Below, one piece after another: positions 1-5,977 of a DNA stretch of 35,597 bases. The DNA is from CAZCDM01 sp964497475 (lineage in GTDB: Bacteria; Planctomycetota; Phycisphaerae; SM23-33), in assembly GCA_964497475.1 (NCBI GenBank), contig CAZCDM010000004.1:1-35597 (forward strand), in the 5' to 3' direction. Every line of letters starts with the position of its first letter. Position 1 is the stretch's first letter. The notes beneath the pieces were generated by a model. It was given only the letters and a program-made list of their open reading frames with translations, did not search any database and had not been told where the DNA came from. The translations under genes were made by a program, and so were the position numbers.

Positions 1-90
1 TCCGGACAGCGGCCTCTTGCATCATTGCGCCAGTTTCGTAAGATTGGACGATTCCCGCCGTCCAGCCGACGGCCTGACAGGAGCATGAAC

Positions 91-2238
91 ATGGCGCTTT
101 CCTTCTTCCGCAAACGACAAAAACTCATCTTTGTCATCATGGTCGTCCTCATGGTGAGTTTCCTGATCGGCTTTCAGGGCTTGAGCATGCTGTTCCAGAC
201 CGACCCGGGCAAAGAAGCCTTCGGCACGACCCGCTTCGGCGAGATGACCCGGGGCCAGCAGGAATCGGCCCGCTCGCAGCTGGCCCTGCTGGGGCAGTTC
301 GCGCCGGGCTTCGGCATGAACAGCCCCATGTCGGTGGCGTGGCAGGCACTGACGGCAGGCAATGAAGAGGCCAGCACCCCCCTGACCTACGCCCTGCTGC
401 TCGAGGAAGCCCGCGCACAGAACCACGTCATCACCGAGCGCGAGATCGACATCACCATCGATCAGATCAAAGCCAACGGCTTGGACTTCGACGAGCGAGC
501 CACCCTGCTGCGACAGAACCAGAACGTCCCGCTCAAACGCATTCGCTCGATCCTGGCCGGCTGGCTGAGCGTGTACAAAACGTACCGCGCCTCGAACGTG
601 CTGATCCCGCCCAGCCGAAAGCAGCTCCGTCAGCTCTTCGGCGACCTGCGCGAACAGATCAGCGTCGAGGTGCTGACCGTATCGGCCTCGGACTTCCTCG
701 AGGACGTGCCCCAGCCCAGCGAAGAGCAGATCGCCGAGCAGTTCAACGAATACCGCAACCGCGCGAGCTGGCGATTCAACGGCCTGGAGAGCTTCCCGTT
801 CGGCTACCTCCAGCCGCCCCGCGTGCAGATCGACTACCTCTTCATCGACCGCCAGCCCATCGCCCGCGCCGCCGTGCCCACCGACGAGGAAATCGCCGAT
901 TGGATCGACCAGGACCCCGCCGTTCTGCAAGGCGTGGCCCCGGACGATTACGCAACCCGCATGGCCATCGCACGCCGCGAACTCAAGGCCCCGCTGATCA
1001 ACACCCGCTACCAGGAGGTGCTCGGCAAGGTCCAGGCCAAGCTGCGCGAACTCGTCGACGCCGAGAGCCCTGCCTCGGGCCCGACCACGAGCCTCTACAT
1101 CCGCGCCGCCGAGCAGCTGACCCTGCCGGCCGACGACCTGCTCGCCCGCAAGGTGCCCGTCGTCGCCATCCGCCAGCAGCCCCTGCACGAGGCCATCAAC
1201 ACCCTCGCCCAGCTCACCGACCCGCCGATCAAGGCGATCTGCTTCCCGACGGGCAAGCACGGCACGATCGAGATTTCCCCCACGCTGAAGGTCACGCTGG
1301 TCGGGCGGGACATGACGCTGGCCGAGGCGCTGGGCAAAATCGCCTCGCAGGTCAAAGACCTGCCCGAGCTGACCTGGGCCCGCTTCGACGGGCTCGACGG
1401 GGTGATCTTCCCGCTGGCCGGCGTGCCGTTCTTCCCCATTCGCGCCGGGCAGAGCGGCCTGGTCGATGCGGACATCCTCTCGGCCGATCCGCTGCTGGCC
1501 GGGGCGATGCTGGTCGACCCGAACTTCCGGCGTCGCCCCGTGCCGCTGCTGGCGTTGGCGTTCCAGGTCGAGCCACTCGTCGAGGACGCCCCGCTGCGTG
1601 TGGGCCAGCCCGGGCCGATCATGGCTGTCTATGGCGAGCGATCCACCGGCCAACTGCTGTGGGAAGTGTCCGCAGCCAGGCCGAGCGAAACCCCCACCGA
1701 GATGACCGACGCGATCCGCACCCAGGTCATTGCCGACTGGCGGCTGGCCCGGGCGTGGGATCTCGCCGTCCAGCAGGCCGAGCAGATCACCACCGCCCAG
1801 CAGATGGACGACTGGGCCAAGACGCACGAGCAGGAGCTGATTGATACGGGCCTCTTTGCCCGCAAGCAGCAGTACGCCATGGGCCTGGGGGCGTTCCAGA
1901 CCACCCGCATCCCGAAGATGAACTTCTCGGACCGGCAGAATCTTTCCGTCGATGCCGCCTTTGCCGAGCAGGTCTTCGCCGCCCTCGCGCCGAAGGATCT
2001 CACCGCCGACTACCCGGCCGCGGGCTCGAAGGTCCTGGCCGTGCCGCTCAAGAGCGAGCTGTTCGTAGCCGTGGCGCGGCGGAACAACTTCCGCCCCGCG
2101 ATGCAGGACGAATACCGCCAGGCCGAGCCGAACCTCATCCAGTCCCTCCAGGCCGACCAGCGGTTCGAGGATTTCCGCCAGTGGTTCGTGTTCGACAATG
2201 TCCGCCAGCGGACCGACTTCGAGCGCGTCTCGCGATAG
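91..2238 (+). CDS. Membrane-anchored SurA-N/PpiD-like periplasmic protein
   Basis: The protein of about 715 aa opens with a short basic stretch (FFRKRQK) and one strong hydrophobic segment at about residues 10-34. That architecture is typical of PpiD/SurA-N type chaperones anchored in the inner membrane with the bulk in the periplasm. The region after the anchor is charged and helical (for example EEARAQNHVITEREID), resembling a SurA N-terminal chaperone domain. I could not find a convincing parvulin (rotamase) domain, so peptidyl-prolyl isomerase activity should not be assumed. Two ATGs lie close together at 85 and 91. The AGGAG at 79-83 is only 1 nt from the first but 7 nt from the second, so I chose 91. 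The gene is followed by the tRNA-Phe promoter with no terminator of its own visible. Being a coding gene is nearly certain; the family assignment is moderate. Confidence 0.75.
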   Translation: MALSFFRKRQKLIFVIMVVLMVSFLIGFQGLSMLFQTDPGKEAFGTTRFGEMTRGQQESARSQLALLGQFAPGFGMNSPMSVAWQALTAGNEEASTPLTYALLLEEARAQNHVITEREIDITIDQIKANGLDFDERATLLRQNQNVPLKRIRSILAGWLSVYKTYRASNVLIPPSRKQLRQLFGDLREQISVEVLTVSASDFLEDVPQPSEEQIAEQFNEYRNRASWRFNGLESFPFGYLQPPRVQIDYLFIDRQPIARAAVPTDEEIADWIDQDPAVLQGVAPDDYATRMAIARRELKAPLINTRYQEVLGKVQAKLRELVDAESPASGPTTSLYIRAAEQLTLPADDLLARKVPVVAIRQQPLHEAINTLAQLTDPPIKAICFPTGKHGTIEISPTLKVTLVGRDMTLAEALGKIASQVKDLPELTWARFDGLDGVIFPLAGVPFFPIRAGQSGLVDADILSADPLLAGAMLVDPNFRRRPVPLLALAFQVEPLVEDAPLRVGQPGPIMAVYGERSTGQLLWEVSAARPSETPTEMTDAIRTQVIADWRLARAWDLAVQQAEQITTAQQMDDWAKTHEQELIDTGLFARKQQYAMGLGAFQTTRIPKMNFSDRQNLSVDAAFAEQVFAALAPKDLTADYPAAGSKVLAVPLKSELFVAVARRNNFRPAMQDEYRQAEPNLIQSLQADQRFEDFRQWFVFDNVRQRTDFERVSR

Positions 2239-2273
2239 GGCTGCGATTTTTCCTCGCCCGAGCCGGGTTGGCC

Positions 2274-2301
2274 TTGACAGGTCCGGGCGATGTGCTAGGA
2301 T
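2274..2301 (+). promoter_or_regulatory. Promoter of tRNA-Phe
   Basis: TTGACA at 2274-2279 and TAGGAT at 2296-2301 are separated by 16 bp, and TGc directly precedes the -10 box, an extended -10. The tRNA begins 26 bp downstream of the -10 box, a suitable distance for a short processed leader. This is one of the best sigma70-like matches in the window. Confidence 0.75.
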
Positions 2302-2327
2302 ATGCAACTCGGCTGACCCACCCAGCC

Positions 2328-2400
2328 GGCCAGGTAGCTCAGTTGGTAGAGCGCGGCCCTGAAAAGGCCGGCGTCGCTGGTTCGATTCCAGTCCTGGCCA
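2328..2400 (+). tRNA. tRNA-Phe (anticodon GAA)
   Basis: A complete 73-nt cloverleaf can be folded by eye. The acceptor stem is GGCCAGG with CCTGGCC, the D stem is GCTC/GAGC, and the anticodon stem is CGGCC/GGCCG around the loop CTGAAAA, which gives anticodon GAA. The T arm is GCTGG-TTCGATT-CCAGT with one G-U pair. The discriminator base is A. No 3' CCA is encoded; the next bases are TAAAAAAA, so CCA must be added after transcription. Confidence 0.97.
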
Positions 2401-2401
2401 T

Positions 2402-2437
2402 AAAAAAAGCCACCGCAGTCCGCGGCGGCTTTTTTTA
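2402..2437. terminator. Bidirectional rho-independent terminator
   Basis: An 8-bp hairpin (arms 2409-2416 and 2422-2429, loop 2417-2421) is flanked by an A run on the left and a T run on the right, so it works in both directions. Read on the minus strand the single mismatch becomes a G-U pair. The stem is therefore fully paired for speE transcripts and has one A-C mismatch for tRNA-Phe transcripts. It separates the convergent tRNA-Phe and speDE units. Confidence 0.85.
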
Positions 2438-2454
2438 TGCGCGACGGAGGCGGA

Positions 2455-3711
2455 CTACTTTCTCGTGACGAACCTCGCGGCGACCCGCTCTGCCCCGAAG
2501 AACTGCTTGCTGAACTCGGCGGCGAGTTTGCGGTCGTAGTACTTGCACGAGAAGATATTGATATAGGCGGCCCCCGTGCCTTCGGAGAAGTGCCCGGTCA
2601 GGCTGCTGGTTTCGATGAACTGCAGCAGCGAGTAGCCCTTGGTGATTTCACTGTTCTCGCCGAAGTAGGGTGTCTGCGGCGGGCCGTAGGGCTTCATGTC
2701 GATGACGTCGCACAGCTCGCGGGCGTATCGCTGAATGGTTTTTTCGGTGGAAATCGCCTCGATGTCGCAGCCGTAGAGGTCCAGCTGGAGTTCCCAGCCG
2801 AAGGTGATCTCGCGCTGCCGGGCCGGGTCGGCCGGGGCGGGCCCGGCGATGGCGTCGATGCGTTCGGTGATGTAGGGCGGCAGCTGCAGTGCGCCGAAGT
2901 GCACGCCCGGGGTGTAGTACCGCAGCGAGCCGTCGAGCTGGCGGATGCGGTCGGCCAGGTCGTGCAGGTCGATCTCGTGGAGGTCCCGCTCGTGGGAGGC
3001 CAGCAAACTCGTGAAGAACCCGCCGACGTAGGTCGGCACGGCGTAGACGTACCCGGTGGCCTGGCTGAAGGCGGCTCGGGCCAGGGCGATCTGCTCGGCC
3101 AATTCGTCCGGCTGCATGAAGCTCGAGCCGGTCTGCCGGCTGAGCACGCCATCGGGCGCGAGGCAGCGGGCGAGGTCTCCGTAGAACTCCGGCGTGAAGA
3201 GCACCGTGGCTGGGCCGACGGGGTCGGACGTGTCGAGGATGATGACATCCCAGGTGCGACGGGCTTCGGCGAGGAAGACGGCGCCGTCGGCGACTTCGAT
3301 GGTCACGCGCGGGTCGTCGAACGCCCCGGCCGAGATCGCCGGCAGATGCTCGCGGCTGAAGTCGATCACGCGGCGGTCGATCTCCACGAGCGTGACCTCT
3401 TCGACGCTGGCGTGGCGGAGGACCTCCCGCAGGATGCCGCCATCGCCGCCACCGATGACCAGCACCGACCGCGGCTGGGCGTGGGTGAGCATCGGCACGT
3501 GCGTCATCATTTCCTGGTAGATGAACTCGTCTCGCTCGGTGATCTGGACGTAGCCGTCGAGCACGAGCATGCGGCCGAAGGCTTCGCTGTCGACCAGTTG
3601 CAGCTCTTGCAGGCCGCTTCGCTGCTCGTGGAGCACCTCGCGAATGTCGTACCGCGTCGTCAGGCCGGGCCAGGTTTCTTCGACGCACTGCAGGGCGAAG
3701 TCGGTTGTCAT
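2455..3711 (-). CDS. speE: Spermidine synthase with fused C-terminal SpeD-like domain
   Basis: Residues 1-290 are a full aminopropyltransferase: the AdoMet-fold glycine motif GGGDGG at 87-92, the acidic end of strand 2 (VEID, 109-112) and the catalytic LDTSDPVGPA around D160. It should transfer the aminopropyl group of decarboxylated AdoMet to putrescine. The family usually ends near 280-290 aa, but this protein continues to 418. Residues 300-418 (LQLDLYGCD near 308, then QFIETSS, then INIFSCK) resemble an AdoMet decarboxylase-like subunit. Ser369, His374 and Cys389 have the same spacing as the cleavage Ser76, His81 and Cys96 of the neighbouring SpeD, although the surrounding residues differ. 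The start ATG overlaps the speD stop by 4 nt (ATGA), indicating translational coupling. The synthase part is certain; the activity of the fused domain is unknown. Confidence 0.93.
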   Translation of the reverse strand: MTTDFALQCVEETWPGLTTRYDIREVLHEQRSGLQELQLVDSEAFGRMLVLDGYVQITERDEFIYQEMMTHVPMLTHAQPRSVLVIGGGDGGILREVLRHASVEEVTLVEIDRRVIDFSREHLPAISAGAFDDPRVTIEVADGAVFLAEARRTWDVIILDTSDPVGPATVLFTPEFYGDLARCLAPDGVLSRQTGSSFMQPDELAEQIALARAAFSQATGYVYAVPTYVGGFFTSLLASHERDLHEIDLHDLADRIRQLDGSLRYYTPGVHFGALQLPPYITERIDAIAGPAPADPARQREITFGWELQLDLYGCDIEAISTEKTIQRYARELCDVIDMKPYGPPQTPYFGENSEITKGYSLLQFIETSSLTGHFSEGTGAAYINIFSCKYYDRKLAAEFSKQFFGAERVAARFVTRK

Positions 3712-4094
3712 GGCAGGAGCCCTCTCTTGATTTCGGACAGTTGGATATCGCCCGGCTGGAAGCCTTCCTTGATGGCCGGCAGGGCCAGGTGCGGGTCGCA
3801 CGTGCCGCAGACGAACAGGTCCAACGCCGCGTAGTCGTACTCCGGCCAGGTGTGAATGCTGATGTGTGATTCCTGCAGAATGCCCGCTCCGCTCACGCCG
3901 CCATTGGGCGTGAACTCGTGCAGGTGCATGTGCAGCAGCGTTGCGCCGCAGTCGTCGACGGCGCGGCGGAGGATGCGTTCGATTTCGGGCAGGTTATCGA
4001 GGTGACGGCATCGCCACAGCTCGATAATCAGGTGGACGCCGGCAAACTTCAGCGTGCCCTGACGGCCACAGTACTCTACGGCGGTTTCGGTCAA
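3708..4094 (-). CDS. speD: S-adenosylmethionine decarboxylase proenzyme
   Basis: This 128-aa protein is the short, single-chain bacterial/archaeal AdoMet decarboxylase (SpeH/SpeD class 1B). It cleaves itself to make a pyruvoyl cofactor and supplies decarboxylated AdoMet for spermidine synthesis. The signature QESHISIHTWPEYDYAA is intact. Glu75-Ser76 is the expected cleavage site, Ser76 the pyruvoyl source, and His81 and Cys96 the processing/catalytic residues. The start is TTG at 4094, supported by AAGGAG 6 nt upstream and by lack of a better ATG. It is the first gene of the speD-speE operon and overlaps speE by 4 nt. Confidence 0.96.
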   Translation of the reverse strand: MTETAVEYCGRQGTLKFAGVHLIIELWRCRHLDNLPEIERILRRAVDDCGATLLHMHLHEFTPNGGVSGAGILQESHISIHTWPEYDYAALDLFVCGTCDPHLALPAIKEGFQPGDIQLSEIKRGLLP

Positions 4095-4164
4095 TAGAGG
4101 CTCCTTCGGGGGCCAGCAGATCCGGCGGCGGCCACCCCGGCCGACACGCTCATTCGAACCGTGA

Positions 4165-4192
4165 ATCGTACGCTACTTTGTCCGTCCGTCAA
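4165..4192 (-). promoter_or_regulatory. Probable promoter of speD-speE
   Basis: On the minus strand TTGACG (4187-4192) and TACGAT (4165-4170) are spaced by 16 bp. This would give a leader of about 65 nt before the TTG start of speD. I see no clear riboswitch-like fold in that leader. The rest of 4095-4322 shows nothing I recognise. Confidence 0.55.
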
Positions 4193-4322
4193 TCCCCAAA
4201 AGCCTCAACGTTCAATTAATTTTTCGCGCGGTTGGGCTGGTCCGGCCAGGTGCCAGAACCCCCTGGAGTTGGCCCCGGCTCGACCCACCAGAAGCCCGGG
4301 CTGAATTGCCCTGCCGACGCGC

Positions 4323-4763
4323 CTACATGCTGAGCAGGTCGATCATACGACGGACCAGGCCAGGGCGATAGCAATGCGCCGTCGTCATCGGCCCGACAGG
4401 CCAGGGCCATTCCATAAGACGAATCAAGCCTCGACGAATACAGTGAAACAGATAGCCGGCATAAAACGGTCCAAGCAGCCTCTGGACCAGACTGCCCACA
4501 GGCCCGGTTTTCACCATGAACCCCGTACAAATCCGCTCGGCTTCGTTGAAATACTCCCGAGCCAGACGCACAGGAACATACCCTGCCGCCAGGGCCACTC
4601 TCGCCCAGATGATCGTGGCCACCCAGTGGATGTACAGCGACGTAAGCCGCTGCGGCGATGCCTCTGCCACGATGGCCAGAAACGACCGTCCGATACAGGG
4701 GATGATGACCGACACCAAGCCGGGAACATGCGGCTCTGCCTTGGCCCTGAGATCTGTGCGCAC
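4323..4763 (-). CDS. Hypothetical protein, 146 aa, partly hydrophobic
   Basis: I do not recognise a family. The reading frame has a protein-like composition, with hydrophobic stretches near residues 14-33 (LVSVIIP and following) and 40-62 (LYIHWVATIIWARVALAAGY). A more polar middle (YFNEAERICTGFMVKTG) and a basic, aromatic C-terminus follow. The competing plus-strand frame over the same DNA is arginine- and proline-rich and looks like a shadow. The start is GTG with only a weak GGTTAG upstream, so the true start is uncertain. It stands alone between the speDE promoter and the divergent iron regulator, and might be membrane-associated. Confidence 0.5.
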   Translation of the reverse strand: MRTDLRAKAEPHVPGLVSVIIPCIGRSFLAIVAEASPQRLTSLYIHWVATIIWARVALAAGYVPVRLAREYFNEAERICTGFMVKTGPVGSLVQRLLGPFYAGYLFHCIRRGLIRLMEWPWPVGPMTTAHCYRPGLVRRMIDLLSM

Positions 4764-4815
4764 CTAACCAAAGACCCCGCTCGATGAGAACGTACCCCCG
4801 GGAACGAAAAAAGAC

Positions 4816-4861
4816 TTGAATGAATGTTCGGCTTGCCGTACATTATATGTCGTACTGAACA
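4816..4861 (+). promoter_or_regulatory. Promoter and possible operator of the feo operon
   Basis: TTGAAT (4816-4821) and TACATT (4839-4844) are exactly 17 bp apart. The region is AT-richer than its surroundings. An imperfect inverted repeat TGTTCGG (4825-4831) / CTGAACA (4855-4861), with one mismatch, brackets the -10 box, and a small ACAT-TAT-ATGT palindrome lies inside it. An operator here would let the DtxR-type product of the first gene repress its own operon, but the repeat does not match the classic DtxR box, so this part is inference. Confidence 0.5.
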
Positions 4862-4917
4862 TGGTGGCTTTCAGGGCCTGATCGTGGGCACGGAAGGCCG
4901 CCTTTGCATATCTGGCC

Positions 4918-5685
4918 ATGACCGAGACCACATCCATCGACCTCAGCGCGAGCCTGGAGGACTACCTCGAAGCGATCTTCCGGATCGTGCAGGACAAGTC
5001 CGCCGCCCGGGCCAAGGACATCGGCAAGAGGCTGAAGGTCAGCCGCTCGTCGGTCACCGGAGCGCTGCACGCCCTGGCCGACCGCAAGCTGATCAACTAC
5101 ACCCCGTACGACCTCATCACGCTGACCGAACAGGGCCGATCGCTCGCCGAGGATGTCGTCCGCCGCCACGAGGTGCTGCGGGACTTTTTCGTGAAGATCC
5201 TGGCCATCGACAAACGCGACGCCGACGAGGCCGCCTGCAAAATCGAGCATGCGATCTCCGAGACCGTCCTCGAGCGGTTCGTGGAGTTCGCCGAATTCGT
5301 CGAGCGATGCCCGCGCGGCGGGTCGAAGTGGCTCAGCGGGTTCAACTACTACTGCGATCACGACAGCCGCACCGGCGACTGCCAGCACTGCGTCGAGCAG
5401 GTCCTCGACGAGATCAGGAGCAAGACCGTGGATCAGACATCGGGCCAGACAAGCGAGGCGACCCTCGCCGATATCAAGCCCCGCCAGAAGGCGTCCATCG
5501 TCAAGATTTCCGGCACGGGCAGCACGCGCCGCCGCCTGCTGGACATGGGCGCCACAGCCGGGACCGTTGTGGAAGTCGAGCGGGTCGCCCCGCTGGGCGA
5601 TCCCATCGAAGTCAAAATCAAAGGCTACCACCTCACCCTCCGCAAGGAAGAAGCCCAACGCATCGCCGTACAGGCCCTTGGATAA
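4918..5685 (+). CDS. DtxR/MntR-family iron regulator with fused FeoA domain
   Basis: Residues 5-75 form a winged helix-turn-helix (AKDIGKRLKVSRSSVTGALHAL). Residues 76-130 are the DtxR dimerisation and metal-binding domain, and 181-253 an SH3-like FeoA domain (RRRLLDMGATAGTVVEV). Likely metal ligands are Asp15 and Glu18 (EDYLE), His84 (RRHEVL), and Cys107, Glu110 and His111 (CKIEH). Cysteine rather than glutamate at the first position of the last motif is the DtxR/IdeR pattern and favours Fe(II) over Mn(II). Between the domains sits a cysteine cluster: Cys131, Cys146, Cys155 and Cys158, with CPRGG and DCQHC. The gene is 2 nt upstream of feoA, so it is almost certainly the regulator of ferrous-iron uptake. 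No strong ribosome binding site precedes the ATG. Confidence 0.92.
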   Translation: MTETTSIDLSASLEDYLEAIFRIVQDKSAARAKDIGKRLKVSRSSVTGALHALADRKLINYTPYDLITLTEQGRSLAEDVVRRHEVLRDFFVKILAIDKRDADEAACKIEHAISETVLERFVEFAEFVERCPRGGSKWLSGFNYYCDHDSRTGDCQHCVEQVLDEIRSKTVDQTSGQTSEATLADIKPRQKASIVKISGTGSTRRRLLDMGATAGTVVEVERVAPLGDPIEVKIKGYHLTLRKEEAQRIAVQALG

Positions 5686-5687
5686 CC

Positions 5688-5933
5688 ATGCCCCCCACCG
5701 CCATGAAGCAAATGATCCCACTGACATCCGCCCGTCCAGGCCAGACCGTTCGCGTCACCCGCGTCGACGGCGGCCAGGCCCTGCGAGGCCGACTCTGCTC
5801 GATGGGCCTGACGCCCGGCACGCCGGTCGAAGTCGTCACCGACAACGGCGGGCCGGTGGTCCTCCGCGTACTCGGCAGCCGGGTCATGATTGGCTACGGC
5901 ATGGCCTCGCAGATCATGGTCCGCGAAGTCTAG
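5688..5933 (+). CDS. feoA: Ferrous iron transport accessory protein FeoA
   Basis: This 81-aa SH3-fold cytoplasmic protein has the FeoA core pattern: LTSARPGQTVRV, then LRGRLCSMGLTPGTPVEVV, then GSRVMIGYGMASQIMV at the end. FeoA associates with FeoB and is needed for full transport activity. The ATG at 5688 is 2 nt after the stop of the regulator gene, so the two are co-transcribed and probably translationally coupled. A second ATG five codons in (MKQMIPL) is possible but less well placed. feoB starts 44 nt downstream. Confidence 0.93.
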   Translation: MPPTAMKQMIPLTSARPGQTVRVTRVDGGQALRGRLCSMGLTPGTPVEVVTDNGGPVVLRVLGSRVMIGYGMASQIMVREV

Positions 5934-5977
5934 CCCCCCGCAACGCCCCTCGACGACCCGAAAGAAATCGCCAGTCC

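Noticed and set aside
22..2307. Long open frame (761 codons) opposite the SurA-N-like gene
   Set aside because: Composition is Gly/Arg/Leu/Asp-heavy with no domain pattern, and the plus frame has an anchor and a placed ribosome site. It is a high-GC shadow.
2455..3711. Reading the long speE as a run-on into unrelated sequence after a lost stop
   Set aside because: The extra 120 residues have a coherent SpeD-like pattern with catalytic spacing preserved, so it is a true fusion.
2437..3834. Long plus-strand frame opposite speE
   Set aside because: It lies exactly over the clear speE/speD motifs on the minus strand and has no recognisable domain.
4095..4164. SAM riboswitch in the speD leader
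   Set aside because: No conserved core or four-way junction can be folded by eye in the 70-nt leader.
4374..4787. Plus-strand 137-codon frame
   Set aside because: Arg/Pro/His-rich and unlike a folded protein, while the minus frame over the same bases has hydrophobic blocks.
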